Source: Bettongia penicillata ogilbyi (taxonomy: Eukaryota; Chordata; Mammalia; Diprotodontia; Potoroidae). Taken from it: a DNA stretch of 64,000 nt. Within the stretch, counting starts at the first letter, position 1. Every line of letters begins with the position of its first letter. The position numbers were made by a program, and so were the translations under genes. The notes beneath the pieces were generated by a model. The model did not search any database. It was not told the origin of the DNA and worked only from the letters and a program-made list of their open reading frames with translations. The stretch lies in NCBI GenBank assembly GCA_023548195.1, contig JAJHZJ010000009.1, positions 4,137,001 through 4,201,000 of the forward strand. Direction: 5' to 3'. Of the stretch, positions 31,313-43,045 are shown in pieces.

Positions 31313-31462
31313 GTGTGGTGTGTATGTGTGTGTGTGGTGTGTGGTGTGGTGTGTGTGTGTGTGTGTGTGTGGTGTGTGTGTATGTGTGTGTGGTGTGTGT
31401 GTGTCTGTGTGTGTGTGTCTGTGTGTGTGGTGTGTGGTGTGTGTGTGTGTGTGTGTGTGTGT
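31252..31462. repeat. Long (TG)n / TGTGGTG tract next to the CpG island
   Basis: Alternating purine-pyrimidine tract of about 210 bases, starting roughly 120 bases after the second candidate donor. All overlapping open frames (Cys/Val or His/Thr runs) are artefacts. Confidence 0.96.
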
Positions 31463-31464
31463 GT

Positions 31465-32690
31465 CCTTGCACGCGGCGCTGGCGAGTGGGTGTGTCAACT
31501 TGGGTGCCCTGGAGTTTGTGCCCCTGCGATCTTGCTTTGGGGCTTGGGGAACGCGTGCACCCTGGTGTTTGTGTGCGTGTGTCTATGCCACTGTGGGTGT
31601 CCCTTCTTTCATCTTTTCGTCCGGTGCCCGGGGTTCGTGGAGCTCGTCGGTGCCTTTGCTCCGCGCCTCCTCGCAGGGGCTTTAACTTTCAATCAAGTTC
31701 AATCAGGCTTGGCCAGTCTGGCGCAATTTGCTGTTCTCCAGTTCCCGGGCAGGGTCTCCTTACTTACTGGAGCCCTGGCCGGGAGAGGGGATGGGCCTCA
31801 AGCCGCCGGGTGGAGGCTGCAGCAGACCCTGCCCACCCAGCCCTCTCTTCCCGCCCGCCCCACTGCAAAGGCGTCCCTGCGTGCAGGGGATGGGGCCGCC
31901 TGTTCTCCTGGCTTGGGGAGAGTTGTGCTGGATTTAGGTATAAGCTAACCACTCTAGGGCCTCCACGATATGAGGGGGCCTCTTAAAAAAAAAAAAAAAC
32001 CCAAAAAAACTGGCTTCCAAAAAGCCTCTGTTGCAAGTGTGTGTTAGTTTCAGCTAAGCTGTAACAGTCAGCTTTCTATGATGTTCTGGATCTCTTTTCA
32101 CTGTCCGTTCCAGCTCTGATGAGCTCTCCAAAGTTTGTTTCAAAATACCTGCCCTCCTTGTGCCCTGTTTTAGAATTGGCTCGGGACAGAGCTACTTTTG
32201 TCTTCAAACAACTTAACGGTTTATTTTTAAAATAAAAGTTTAGTTTCCTATGGAATTCTTCAGGTTTGGAACCCTCCCTCTGTGAGTGAAGCAATCAGTT
32301 TGGGTTTCTAGGAATGTGCTTTAGAATATGAACCTCAGTTGCCTCATCTGTAAAAGAAGGGGGCTGAACTAGAGTTGCAAGGTCTCTAATATCTGTAATT
32401 ATTTTGACTAGTTTTTTCAGCGTCCTTGCCTAAGGTGATGTGGGCATGTGGTCTTTGATTTAGGCGGACTTTATTCTTACTGAGTGGAGAACAGAACGAT
32501 CAAATACAGTGGTCTTCAGTATAATATGCTCATGCATCCTTTTGATATCATTTATTTAATTTCTCTGAACCCCTCTAAAACATCAACTCCCATTCTGCAA
32601 TTAAGCAGTGAGAATTAGGCAGTTAGGCAGGAAAGTGGGAATCCTCCTGAATGGACTGATACAAAAGAGGCCCCTGCTCTAAAGGGATTA
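31465..32690. other. Probable first-intron sequence, GC-rich to about 31970 then AT-rich
   Basis: 31465-31970 remains G+C-rich with scattered CpG and may be the shore of the island. An A-run lies at 31986-32001. 32330-32390 includes a MIR-like scrap (cctcatctgtaaaagaaggg). No exon is recognised. Confidence 0.4.
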
Positions 32691-32693
32691 GGG

Positions 32694-32877
32694 CTGGGGT
32701 TCTTAACCTTTTTTGTGTCAAGGACCCCTTTGGCAGTCTAGTGAATGGAAGGCACTCCTCACCATTATAGCAATGGAAATGCTAAATTTCAGTTAGGAGT
32801 TAGTGAAAATAAAAGTGTAATTTTTCCCATCCAAGTTCACAGACCCCCTGAAATCTATTCACAGTAAAGAACCTCTG
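32694..32877 (-). mobile_element. Old hAT-like DNA transposon, shortened
   Basis: Left end ctggggttcttaaccttttt, then acccctttggcagtctagtg, tttcagttaggagttagtga and a right end with cctctg. Same family as 27765. Confidence 0.6.
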
Positions 32878-32914
32878 GAACAATGATAAGGCTGAGCTTG
32901 TGAGAATTCATCTC

Positions 32915-33275
32915 CCTCCTCTGTGACTTTGTCCAGGTTGTTTCAGACACCTGAAATGCCCTTCCCTCCTTACTTCCAGCACTTTGAATCCTTAGATCCT
33001 ATCAAGGCTCACCTCAAATGCCTCCACATTTAAGAGACATTTCCTCTTGATTCCTGTTAGTGTCCCTTCTATCTCCCCCTCACTATGTACTTATATTTGT
33101 ATACCTACTATGTGTAAAATACTATATATCTATGCTATGTGTAAAATACTATCTGTAAAGTTACTGTGTATCTCTCAGTAGAACAAAGCTTCCTGAGAAT
33201 AGATTTTGTCTCATGACTGTGATTATACTTCAGCACTATTCTGGGTAATTAATTCCTGTGGATTGGTTGATTGAT
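32915..33275 (+). repeat. L2 LINE 3' end
   Basis: gaaatgcccttccctcctta, tcaaggctcacctcaaatgc and a TGATTGATTGA-type end. Confidence 0.7.
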
Positions 33276-33474
33276 TGAAATAAGGCATCTCTCCCTCAGA
33301 CAATCAAAACATTCAATGTTTGTTATTGGCTAAATGCCATGGAGGGGAATATAAATATGCAAATGACACAAAAACCCCTCTTTCAAAAGGCACTGCATAG
33401 TTGTTGGGAAGTGACATAGCAATGCGTATTCAAAACTTTACTAGTAAATAGAAGTCCGTATATTGATTCGACAA

Positions 33475-34500
33475 TGATTTATTACTATATGTAATCCTGG
33501 GTTGAGCATTAGGTGAGATACAAAGTTTAAGTAAAAAATAGGCCTGCTCTCCTTGAGTTTACAGTTTAGTGGGGAGAATAAGACAGATAAAAATAACTTT
33601 AGTGTACAATGTTACATGATAAAATCAGAGTGGTACAAAACAAAGCAGAGTACCATATAAGGTCTGGGAGGGGAAAATCATTGGAGGAAACGGGGAAGAC
33701 TTCCTGGAATTTGGGTTACTGGCTTTTGAGTTGATTTTAAAGAATGGCTAAAAATTCAGCAAGTGAAGAAGGGGAGGGAGTATTGGTGTCAATTGCATGT
33801 CATTGACAAAAAGTGATGTAGGGATTCAGAGAAGTGGGGTAGTCATGTTGGGCAACTGTGATAAAAGAAAGGAGGAATATTTTAAAATGTAGGATTTCAG
33901 TTGAGTCTTGAAGAAGGTGGAAGGAAAGAATTTCACAGGTGGAGCAAAGATTCAAAGATGGGGATTATAAAGCATGTTTAGAAGGCAGTGAATAAATCTG
34001 GCTGCCTGGAGTGGAGGGATCATATTGAGGAGAGGATGGGGAAAGGGTAGGAAAGTTGGGAAGGTAATATGGGACCAGACTATGAAGATTCTTAAATGTC
34101 AAATTTATGAGTTTATCCAGTAGCTGATGGGGAGTGAAAGTTTCTGAGCAGGGGAACAACAGGAACAGAGTGAAATTTGAGGAAAATTTATCTGAGGGAA
34201 TGTTGAATGGATTTGATTGGGGAGAATCTAGAGCAGTGGTGGAGAATCTGCAACCTCGAGATCACATGAGGCCCTCTAGGTCCTCAAGTGCAGCCTTTTG
34301 ACTGAGTCCAAGTTTCACAGAACAAATTCTTTTATTAAGGGGATTTGTTTTGTGAAGTTTCAATTCAGTCAAAGGGCTGCACTTGAGGACCTAGAGGGTC
34401 ACATGTGGCTTTGAGGCTTCAAATTTCTCACCCCTGTCCTAGAGATTGGGACACAAGTTAGGAGGTTGTTTTAATAATCTAGAAAGAAAGCAAGACAAGA
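33475..34500 (-). repeat. L2 LINE, about 1 kb, interrupted by a MITE
   Basis: Reverse-sense L2 from its 3' end (ctccttgagtttacagttta) through the upstream coding region (gaagacttcctggaatttgg, accagactatgaagattctt). It resumes after the MITE at 34445 (acacaagttaggaggttgtt). No frame survives. Confidence 0.7.
34226..34444 (+). mobile_element. Palindromic hAT MITE, complete, with TSD
   Basis: Near-perfect inverted repeat: left arm 34234-34335, right arm 34340-34436, with ends cagtggtgg and cacccctg. The arms share tctaggtcctcaagtgcagc and its complement. 8-base TSD atctagag (34226-34233) and tcctagag (34437-34444), 6 of 8 matching. As RNA it would fold into one long hairpin. It carries no transposase, so it would have been moved by an autonomous hAT element in trans. 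Confidence 0.85.
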
Positions 34501-34624
34501 GACATTATACAAAGAAGAATCAGATGGACATTGTGTCTGACTTGTTATATCTCAACACTCCTCCACCTCTGTTTCCTTCTTTTCTCACCATACTTGACTG
34601 AGAGATTTTGTGCTTTATGGAGAT

Positions 34625-34795
34625 TTCCTTTAGACTTGGAAAGGCTCACTTAATCCAGCCTCATCATTTTATGTTGGTGAGGAAATAGCTCAGAGGGGTT
34701 AAGGGACATGCCTAGGGTCTCATAGTACATGGCAGAGACAGGATTTAAACTCAGGTTCTCTGACTCCAAGTTTAGTGCTATACATTACCCTGTAG
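34625..34795 (-). repeat. MIR
   Basis: Reverse-sense ttggtgaggaaatagctcag, then aaactcaggttctctgactc. Confidence 0.75.
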
Positions 34796-35215
34796 TTCTA
34801 CAGACAGAGATAGGGAATTCAGGAATAGGGACAGGTTATAATTCATAAAAATGTGATTATTTTGGTTAACTTAGTCATGTTAGGTTTCAGGTGAAAAGGA
34901 GATGTCTGAGTGGAAATGTCTGAGGCATTTAAAGGTGTGGGGACAGAGTTTAGAATAGTGGTTGGCTGCTGAAGATAGTGAGTGATTTGTGATTCATTTG
35001 GACAAAGCTGAGCTCAGCATTCTCAAAAGAGAATGAGAGAAGACTCCAAGGGGATGGCTGACCTCCTCCACATCTTTTCTTCTTTGCATCTTTTCTTTCC
35101 CTGTTTTTCTCTATTCTCTTCTTGATCTTTCTCTCCTTTTCTTCTGTGCTTTTGCATGTATGAAAAAAAAGTTTTTGCTTTAAAATATTTAATGTCTTTC
35201 TAGTGAAAACACACC
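34796..35215. other. Unassigned stretch
   Basis: No gene or recognised repeat; weak L2-like wording near 34900-35050. Confidence 0.3.
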
Positions 35216-35217
35216 CT

Positions 35218-35245
35218 GTTTTTTTTTTTTTTTTTTTTTTTTTTT
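35218..35245. repeat. Poly-T tract
   Basis: Uninterrupted run of about 26 T. No retroposed sequence recognised beside it. Confidence 0.95.
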
Positions 35246-35389
35246 ACATCTTTTGCTCAGGGCTCAAAGGAGGAGAAGCAGTTTCTCTTTGGGTGAAGGA
35301 TGTATTGACTAGGCAAAATGTCCTTGTTCAGGACCTTGAATTCCTTCCTTGGTTCTGTCTTTGATTCTTTTCTCTGTCTCTTCTTTCTT

Positions 35390-36230
35390 CATCCCTTCTG
35401 GGCAATATCTTCTACTTCCATGACTTCAGCTACAACTTCTATGCAGGAGACCCCCAGATCTGTATCTCCCGCCCAACTTCTGAGTTTTCGCCCCTCATCT
35501 CTTTTTGACTACAGGACTTTGCTGCTTGGATATGCCATTGGTGACTGAGCTTTGCTCCTGAACTTGCTTCATCTTTTGTCTTCAGGGTTTATGTCAGTGG
35601 TAGCACCATTCATCCAAACTTTCATTTTCGTAATTTTCTGTTTCTCCTCTCTCACCACTAAAGTCCAGTCAGTTACTAAGTCCGGCCAGTTCTGTCTCTG
35701 TACCATCTCTCACACCTGTCATTATTCTCACTAGTGTCACCCCCTGTACTGTTGTAGTGACCTTCCAAAAGATCCTTTCACTGCCATCCTCTCCCTACTT
35801 CAGTCCATCAGTCATATTACTGCTAGATTAGTTTTCTTTATGTATAATTTTGGCCCTTCTGCTAAAAAGTTGTCAGTAATTCCCTACTGTTTTTGTAGAA
35901 AATTCCAACTACTTTCCCTGGCATTCACAGACCTCCACAAACTGGCACTGTTTTTCCTACCAAGCCTTTTCACTTAACTCCCCTTCATTCACCCTCAGAA
36001 TTCTTGGGCCTTGCTGCTACCCTGGAGCTGCACCTTAAGAAACAATGTGATGTGTCATCTACCCTGATCAAGGTCAGATGCTGTTCTTGGTTGAAGCAAC
36101 CCAGATTACTCTCTGTCCTCTTGAATTCTTACCCATCCATTGAAATCCAACTAATGTCACTTGCCTTCTGAAGTCTTTACTGATAGCTCTTTTTTTAAAC
36201 ATCATTTCTACTTGGACTTCTGAAGTGCTG
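35390..36230 (+). repeat. L2 LINE, 3' coding region and 3' UTR
   Basis: Collinear with the L2 ORF2 C-terminal region: ggagacccccagatctgtat, ccactaaagtccagtcagtt, ctacttcagtccatcagtca and cacagacctccacaaactgg. The coding frame is broken many times. One of the longest L2 pieces here. Confidence 0.75.
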
Positions 36231-36705
36231 TCTGGGCATTTGCAGCTGAAAGCTTCATGAAGATGACTCTTGGGTTAGGCTTTAAGGGTTGTCAAGAAAT
36301 GCCAGAGTGAAAAGTAGGGAGGGGAGAGGTTGAAAAAAAGTATTCTAGCTTATATAATCATAGCCTAGATAAAGGGCCAGCAAGTAATATAGTTTGACTG
36401 AAGCATAACTTAACTGTACTATAACTATCCTTTGAGCATAACTGAGGATCAAATGAAGAAATGTATGTAAATTGCATTACAAACTATAAAGTACCATACA
36501 TGTAAATCTTCAAACCACTTTATGTTGATTTCTCCTTGAGTCCTCCGTGGTAGTATGAGATCAAGCTAGCAAGGGAAAGTGGTCCTAGATTGTGGACTGT
36601 AAAACAAAAAAGATACCCTCTAACAGATAATCGTAGATATACAGAGAGTGATAAAATAGTTCCAAGGATGGACATTGGAGGAAAGGGTGTGGTAGGAGAA
36701 GGCAT
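36231..36705. other. Unassigned stretch
   Basis: MIR-tail-like wording at 36430-36500 (caaatgaagaaatgtatgta). Otherwise nothing. Confidence 0.35.
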
Positions 36706-36709
36706 AGTT

Positions 36710-36868
36710 ATTGAATGGAAAAAGCATTGGATTTGGAGTGAGAAGATGAGTTTGAATATGTTCCTTAGTAGTTGTGTGATATTGGCTAAACTACTTAATC
36801 TCTTTGTACCTCAGTTTTTTCCTCTGTTAAATGGGGATAATGATAGCTTATAAAAATTGAATATGATA
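36710..36868 (+). repeat. MIR
   Basis: attggatttggagtgagaag, then tacctcagttttttcctctg. Confidence 0.7.
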
Positions 36869-36869
36869 A

Positions 36870-36998
36870 TCCAATGGAATGGAAATGTATTTATTAAACA
36901 TTTACTATGTGCCAAGGCCTGTGTTATAAGCTGGGAATACAAATAGAAAAAAGCAGTCATCCTTACTGTCAATGAACTCATATTGTAAGTGATCATAG
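36870..36998 (-). repeat. L2 3' end
   Basis: tttattaaacatttactatg, tgccaaggcctgtgttataa and gctgggaatacaaatagaaa. Confidence 0.7.
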
Positions 36999-36999
36999 A

Positions 37000-37670
37000 G
37001 GTCCTTAGGATTTAGTGCTAGGGTAGATGACAAAGCCCAGAGATCCTTAAATGTTGGGAAGAGGGAGTCCTAGAAAATGAAGGGATCCATGCTTTTGGTG
37101 AGTGGTATGTAAAATGCTTTACAAAAAAGAAAGCACTATATTTGTTAGGTAATTTTATTATCATTAATGAAGTAAGCAAAAGCACAAAAGATGGAAAACT
37201 GAGGGGGGTTGTTTGGGAATGAACAGCTTTGAATTAATAGACTCATCCACTTCTTTGTGGAGTGAATCATTCTTTCCTTCTATTTCAGGCTAAAAAGTTA
37301 ACTTGCTCTTTGGATGAGTGTGGAGATCAGAAACACTAGAAAATGTGGAATTCTGGGGGATGTGCATTTACATCTTATTCTTCTGTCATCAAAACCCTCC
37401 AATCCTAGCTGAACATACTGTCCAGATTATTAGACATAGGCTAGTCAGGAGTTGCCACGATTGTTAAAAGTGACATTTTTCAGAATGTAAGTGAACCCCA
37501 TTTTCCAAAGCTATCTCCCCACTTAAACTCAAGGTTCATGATGGTTCACTGGCCACCAGTGACCTTGTCCAGAGATTTTCCATGTCTGTTTCTTTGCTAC
37601 CTATGAAGATCTGAGAGACTTATAACCTTTCTTTTTGGTGAAAGTATCTCCAACTTAATTCTGAGCCCAA
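37000..37670. other. Unassigned stretch
   Basis: No recognised repeat or gene. Confidence 0.35.
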
Positions 37671-37679
37671 CCTTAGCAC

Positions 37680-37965
37680 CGGACAGGTATAGTTTCTGAG
37701 GTGCTGGTGAATGTGCAGGAAATGTGAACCAATTTAAAGGGCTAATTGTTAAAGCTTTAAAGTAAGCGTTTAAACCTTGGAACTCAACAGAAACTACAAT
37801 TCAGGGTTTAATTTATTGTTTTGTTGATTATCTAGACTTAAGGAAGTCTATTAAACTTAAGGAAGTATATTAAACTTAAAACTGTGTTCTGCTTACATTC
37901 TCTCCCTTTCCCCCCCGGAGAGATGATTGTTAAATATTTACCAGCACATCCCTATGCATACATAC
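37680..37965. repeat. Unclassified dispersed repeat, copy 3
   Basis: tttaatttattgttttgttg and gttaaatatttaccagcaca correspond to parts of 20160-20410 and 62795-62990. A short direct repeat (attaaacttaaggaagtata-like) sits at 37838-37880. Confidence 0.45.
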
Positions 37966-38019
37966 ACGTCTTAATGTAGCCTTGTATTTGTACAGTCTGG
38001 TTTTGGATGTGTGTCCCAG

Positions 38020-38200
38020 AGCTGACTCAGATAATTTCTAGCTTTGTAATTCTTGGGAAGTTATTTTACCTTTCTGAGTCTTAATATTTTCATCTACAAA
38101 AAGGGGTCACTGATACTTGCACTATCTACCTTGAAGAGTTGTGGGTAAAGGATTTTGTAAATCTGACAGCATGATATGAAATGTAAGTGGGCATCATTAT
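38020..38200 (+). repeat. MIR
   Basis: gctttgtaattcttgggaag, then tcttaatattttcatctaca. Confidence 0.6.
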
Positions 38201-38324
38201 TCCTTACGTAGCAGTCAGCCCCCTCCCCCCAGCTCCTACTCTCTCCTTACCCCCAATTAGAATACAGGGAAGGATCTGGGATTTCATCAGCATGAGGAAC
38301 TCTTTCCAGCAACATAGATGAAAA

Positions 38325-38440
38325 CATAATCCAGAGGTTACATGATTTGCTGGGCTGGTAAATATCTGAGGCCAGATTGGAAGCCAGATGTTTTTAACTC
38401 TAGGCCCAGATACTATCTACCGGCCACCATTGCCTCTCCA
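38325..38440 (-). repeat. MIR fragment
   Basis: Reverse-sense ttgctgggctggtaaatatc and taactctaggcccagatact. Confidence 0.5.
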
Positions 38441-39655
38441 CCCTCGCCCAGCCAACTGAATGATAAGAATATCTAGCCCACTCCATGCCTTTCCTTTCTT
38501 CCAAGAGGTACCTCAGAACCAATATTCCAATACAGTTTTCTTTTAGTGTTTTCCTTGAATAAATGGTGCCTCATATTAGGAGGGTAAGCTTTTACTATTG
38601 TGTTTGAGCAGCAGAAGGGTATTTTGTCTTTATCTGACATATTTTTTGGGTACTGCCATGGCATCTTTATTAGGATTCTTCCTTGATGCCCTCTTCTCCT
38701 GGGCATGGCCTTGCTGGGCAGTCAGCCAAATAGCGCTGTCTATATCTTGTCTCAGAAGGGTGTCATTCAGCCAACAGGCCTTTGGCACCCGTGTGCACTC
38801 CTGGCTCCAGCTCAGCTCTGCACTGGCTGCCTGCCTGCATGCTTGGGGGCCTGGTCATCTCTTAGGACAGATGTAATGAGTGATTAACAAGAGCTCCATC
38901 TAATCGGCTGCCAGGAGAAAGGAAGGGCCAGTAGTGGGCTCCCTACAGGTTGTGACCTGTTCCAGGTGGGTTTGGAATGTACCCAGGGCAGGATGGGGAT
39001 TAAGACATAAAAGGAAAAAGGAAATGAAATATTAACCCTTTAGGCTATGGCTCTTTTTGAGCTATGGAAGTAAAAGAACTACAATATTATCTTTGCATCT
39101 GCAGCAACCCCAGGAGGAAAGTAGAATTTTTGTCTTTGATTTATGGCAAGGATAAATTGGCATGTGATTATGGTCAGAGGAAAATGCCATTTCTTTTATT
39201 TTTCCATTTTCTTAGAATCCCACTAAGCTGAGTTGTTTAGCAGAGGAGGAGAGAAATTGAAAGAAAGAGGTTTACTTCCAAAGGAAAACTGATAAACAAG
39301 ATCCCCAGCGATGACTTTATGTGTTTCCTTCCTGGAAACCTTCAGATCGTATTGAACAAGTTAGAATGTGGTTGACACACTTAGTCTTTTCCTTAAAGTC
39401 GGTGCCTGGATTTGTGTCCTTTGGGACTATTTTATTTTGGAAGGAAATTGATTGGCTTTTCCGAGCTCCTCAGGACCCCATCTATAGCTGCTGTTCACTG
39501 GTCCCTTTTCTCAATCAGTTGCCCTCATCTTCCCCACACCTGTAGTTCTAAATTCCAAGAATATATTCTAATTTCATGTAACTGGAGCTACTTTACAAAA
39601 GCAGTGTAAAATAGAGTAGAGGGCAAAACAGTAAGGATTTGTCTCTCTTATGATC
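38441..39655. other. Unassigned stretch, moderately G+C-rich at 38640-39000
   Basis: No repeat recognised. A 92-codon plus-strand frame (38598-38876) has hydrophobic segments but no motif. Worth a cross-species conservation check, but not callable as a gene. Confidence 0.3.
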
Positions 39656-39865
39656 ATAGATTCAGACCGGGAAGAGACCTTCAAGATGATCTAGTCCACT
39701 CTCTGCCCCACTCCCCATTTAACAGATGAGGAAACTGAGGCTTGAAGTGGAGAAATGACTTTCCTAAGGTCACATGAGTAGTGTCAGAGACAGAATTCAA
39801 ACCCAAGTCCTCTGCTGCCAAAGCTGAGGAACCTTTCCATTGCCCCATGCTGCCTCGCTTAGGGA
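39650..39865 (-). repeat. MIR, near full length
   Basis: Reverse-sense atttaacagatgaggaaact, gaggcttgaagtggagaaat and aattcaaacccaagtcctct. Confidence 0.85.
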
Positions 39866-40044
39866 TTGCAAACTAGCATTGTAACTTTTAATATTCTAAC
39901 CTTTATGTACCTTTTCTCCTTTGACTTTGGAGATCTAGCTACCTTTCCCACCTTGCCGACCACCCATCTGCCTTCTTGATGCTTTCATGCCTAGACTGTT
40001 TTGCTCTCTTTTCATTAAAGCACACAGCTCCCTGACCTTGTCAA

Positions 40045-40205
40045 GGTTCTGCCTCTGATACTTACTACCCATGTGACCTTGAGAAAGTCATCTCTGCTCT
40101 TCAGGCCTCAGTTTCCTCATCTGTTAAATGGGGGTAAGAGTAGGGAGGCAGGGAGTTGACTAGATGGTCTTAAAGAGTCAAGCAAGCTGCTGGGACCTTG
40201 TGCAT
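40045..40205 (+). repeat. MIR
   Basis: ttctgcctctgatacttact, then cctcagtttcctcatctgtt. Confidence 0.8.
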
Positions 40206-40369
40206 TTTTGTCCTGGGAAAGAAATAGATTCTCTTTGAAATAATAAAAGCTGTTTTGCCTCCTAGTCCTGGACCCTAACAAATGCCTGGCCTCTTGCCTG
40301 ACTAGGTCTGTACACTGCTACACGTACCTTGGCACAACACGTTGGAGGAGAGACCATTTGTGTAGGAGG

Positions 40370-40765
40370 AATCAAGTCCCAGAACTGGAAGGGACTTCAT
40401 GGGTATTCTGATCCAACCTATACTAAAAACATGAACCCAGTCTACATCTTCTTCAACAACTGGTCATCCAGCCTTTGCTGAAAGACTTCCCAGTGACAGG
40501 GAGCTCATTACCTCCCGAGGCAATAGCACATTCCATTTATGGACTGTATTAGAGGGCACACCATTTTTCATTATTTCAAGCAATGTCTTCTCCATAATTC
40601 CTACACGCTGATCCAAGTTCTGCCTCTGAACACAAGAAACTGCAGTTCAGACCCTTAGAAGGGACTTGAGGACTTCATACACTTTTACATAGGTGGATGT
40701 GAATTGATGAGGTCCTTTCTACCTCCATTTGATTTTTTCTCAAGGACATAAACACATAGGATCCC
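40370..40765 (-). repeat. L3/CR1-like LINE 3' region
   Basis: Antisense CR1/L3 wording: gggagctcattacctcccga, ggcaatagcacattccattt and gatccaagttctgcctctga, preceded by agaactggaagggacttcat. CR1 copies in birds show the same order. Confidence 0.65.
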
Positions 40766-40989
40766 AGTGGCTTGCTTGACTCTTTGAGGCTTTATTCCAT
40801 GTGCCCTCTTATAGAAGGAAACAGGGCCCTTTTAAAAATGAGTAGATTCATAAGTTAATTGGTGATCAAGGGATAAAATTTTTTTTAACAATATTTTGTT
40901 GCTGCATTAAAAAAAGTGACTGTTGTTCATGGAAAGGGTTAGAGTGGCAGTCTTAGAATAGGTTCAGAGTGGAGGAGTCAATTGGGTAT

Positions 40990-41210
40990 GCAGAAGAACT
41001 TTTGGCACAATGAATAGAGTATTGGATCTGGCTTTTCCTGTACTTCTGAAGATGAGTTCAAATCCTGCTTCAGGTACTTACTAGCTATGTGATCCATGGC
41101 AACTCATTTGGCCTCTCTGAGTCTTCCTTCCTTATCTGTGAAATGGGTATAATAATAGCATTTATCTCACAGGGTTGTTGTGCAGATCAAATGAGGTAAT
41201 GTGTATACAC
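40990..41210 (+). repeat. tRNA-derived MIR-type SINE
   Basis: gagttcaaatcctgcttcag, tgaaatgggtataataatag and cacagggttgttgtgcagat. Confidence 0.8.
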
Positions 41211-41211
41211 A

Positions 41212-41292
41212 GACACATATACATACATATACTATATATGTGTGTGTGTATATATACACATATATATATACATATATATATATATACATACA
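41212..41292. repeat. (TA/CATA)n repeat
   Basis: Alternating AT/AC tract that extends the tail of the preceding SINE. Confidence 0.93.
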
Positions 41293-41499
41293 TTGTGAAC
41301 CTTAAAGTACTATGTTCATGCTAGCTATTATTACAACTGTAACTCTAAAATAATGGAAGAAGAGCTAAAAAACATTTCTATAATCTCTTCTATAGGGATA
41401 GGGACTTAGATCTGTAATCACAAGTATGGGCAACTCTGAATGAGGACACTCCCTCTACCCATGCAGGTTAGAAGTTTCTCTGTAACTTAGTCTTAAGGA

Positions 41500-41630
41500 G
41501 CTACCTAGCCCATTGAGAAATCAGGTAACTTGCCTATGGTTGCATAGCCAGTAAGGGTCAGGGCAGAATTTGAATCCAAGTTTGTCAGGCTCTAAAGTCA
41601 GCTTTCTATTCACTAAATAATATTGCCTCT
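41500..41630 (-). repeat. MIR fragment
   Basis: Reverse-sense gtaacttgcctatggttgca, then cagaatttgaatccaagttt. Confidence 0.65.
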
Positions 41631-41639
41631 CCTCTATAG

Positions 41640-42305
41640 AGCTTTAAAAGTGGGCACAATATCATCCCCATTAAAAGGTGGGAGTACATACAGTCTTGTA
41701 CGGATTCAAGGGGATGGCTGAGAAAGCCTTTCTTGGTTTTGTCCAGTTCTGTGAATGACAGCCATGTCCTGCTTCTCCTTTCCCTCCAAGATACCCTGAT
41801 TTGTCATCCAGGTGCTCTGACTGAGCCTCCTTGGCACAGGGTAATGTCTTGGCCTCTCTATGGCGTCTATTGGGATAAGTCCCAGAATGGTGGTTTTGGT
41901 GGTGTGGACCACTGCCCACACAAAACAAACTGGAGTACTCTGAAGTCATCCTATCCACAGGCCACCTATGTTTGCATTGAATTCTCTTATAATTGAGAGA
42001 ACTATAGGGAAGTACAAACTTTGCAGACTCTTTCAACCTTTATGGTTTGATTGATTACTATGGTTGGTTGGAGCCAATATCTCAATGGAGTTTGTACTGG
42101 ATGTTCTTGCTCAGTGATATTTACATTGTGAAATGAAATCTGCTTGCTGCTTTCAGCTTCCTCTTCCTTGCTGCTGTGTAGCCACCTGCATGCTCTCCTT
42201 CACATTTGGAGACCTAAGGTATTGGTGTGGTGGTAGGGATACACCCATCAGGTATGGCAGGGTTAATTCATGTTTCTTGAAAATGAGCCACATACAGAGA
42301 AGGAG
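41640..42305. other. Unassigned, with a 121-codon minus-strand open frame
   Basis: Frame 42036-41671 (minus) has normal composition, and a second minus frame (41921-41706) overlaps it. No motif recognised; see findings. Confidence 0.3.
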
Positions 42306-42309
42306 AGAA

Positions 42310-42580
42310 ATATTGAGAGGGAATGCAGACTAGTAGATGGAGTACTGCATTTAGAGTGAGGAAAACCTGGTTTTAAATCTTGACTCAGATGTTTAATTAG
42401 CTTTGTAATCTGAACAATTCAACATCTTTAAACCTCAATTTCAACATCTGTAAAATAAGTATACTAACAGTCCCTACCTCATGAGGTGGTTGTGAGGATG
42501 AGATAAATTGTATATATATAAATTGCTTTATAAATCTTAAAGTCCTGTATAAATGTAACTGCTATTTCTAGGTCATTTTA
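42310..42580 (+). repeat. MIR
   Basis: tggagtactgcatttagagt, acctcaatttcaacatctgt and aggtggttgtgaggatgaga. Confidence 0.75.
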
Positions 42581-42828
42581 GGCACAATTAGCGGTATTTT
42601 TACTGAAAAAGTTGTTTTTTACTTTGTTACAAGGGAGAATTCAATTTCAAGATCCTGGGGAAGGGGTGAGAAAGATATGGAAGAAGAGAAGGAAAGGAAA
42701 ACGTAAATTGTTAAAACATATTTTCTCTAAAAAAATTGTTAAAACAAAAGGCATTGATAAAAAGAAAGTGGGTCACGTGTACCAACATCTGTCTAAGTTA
42801 GTTTCATGCACTTGAGGTTTCCTCTAGT

Positions 42829-43045
42829 TGAGGAGTTCTCAACTGTTTTTAATGACATCAACCCCTTTGACAATCTGTTAAAGTCTACAGATCCCTTCTC
42901 AGGATAATTTTTTTAATTATTGGAAGAATTGCTAAGTTTTAGGTAGAGGTTGGTGAAAATAAAAATGAAATATTTTTCCCATTTGAGTTCATAGCCCCCA
43001 TCCCTCCCACTGCCCAGGTCTGTGGGTCCCAGGTTAAGAACCCAT
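42829..43045 (-). mobile_element. Old hAT-like DNA transposon
   Basis: Ends gaggagttctcaactgtttt and ggttaagaacccatg. Internal acccctttgacaatctgtta and ttttaggtagaggttggtga match the 27765/32694 family. Confidence 0.6.

Noticed and set aside
30714..31986. Several open frames of 90-284 codons across the CpG island
   Set aside because: GC-rich DNA lacks stop codons and the TG tract gives Cys/Val or His/Thr runs; no domain is visible and the splice donors cut through the plus-strand frames.
35318..35734. Hydrophobic plus-strand frames, superficially membrane protein-like
   Set aside because: They lie in an L2 copy in the wrong frame and are pyrimidine-rich by composition.
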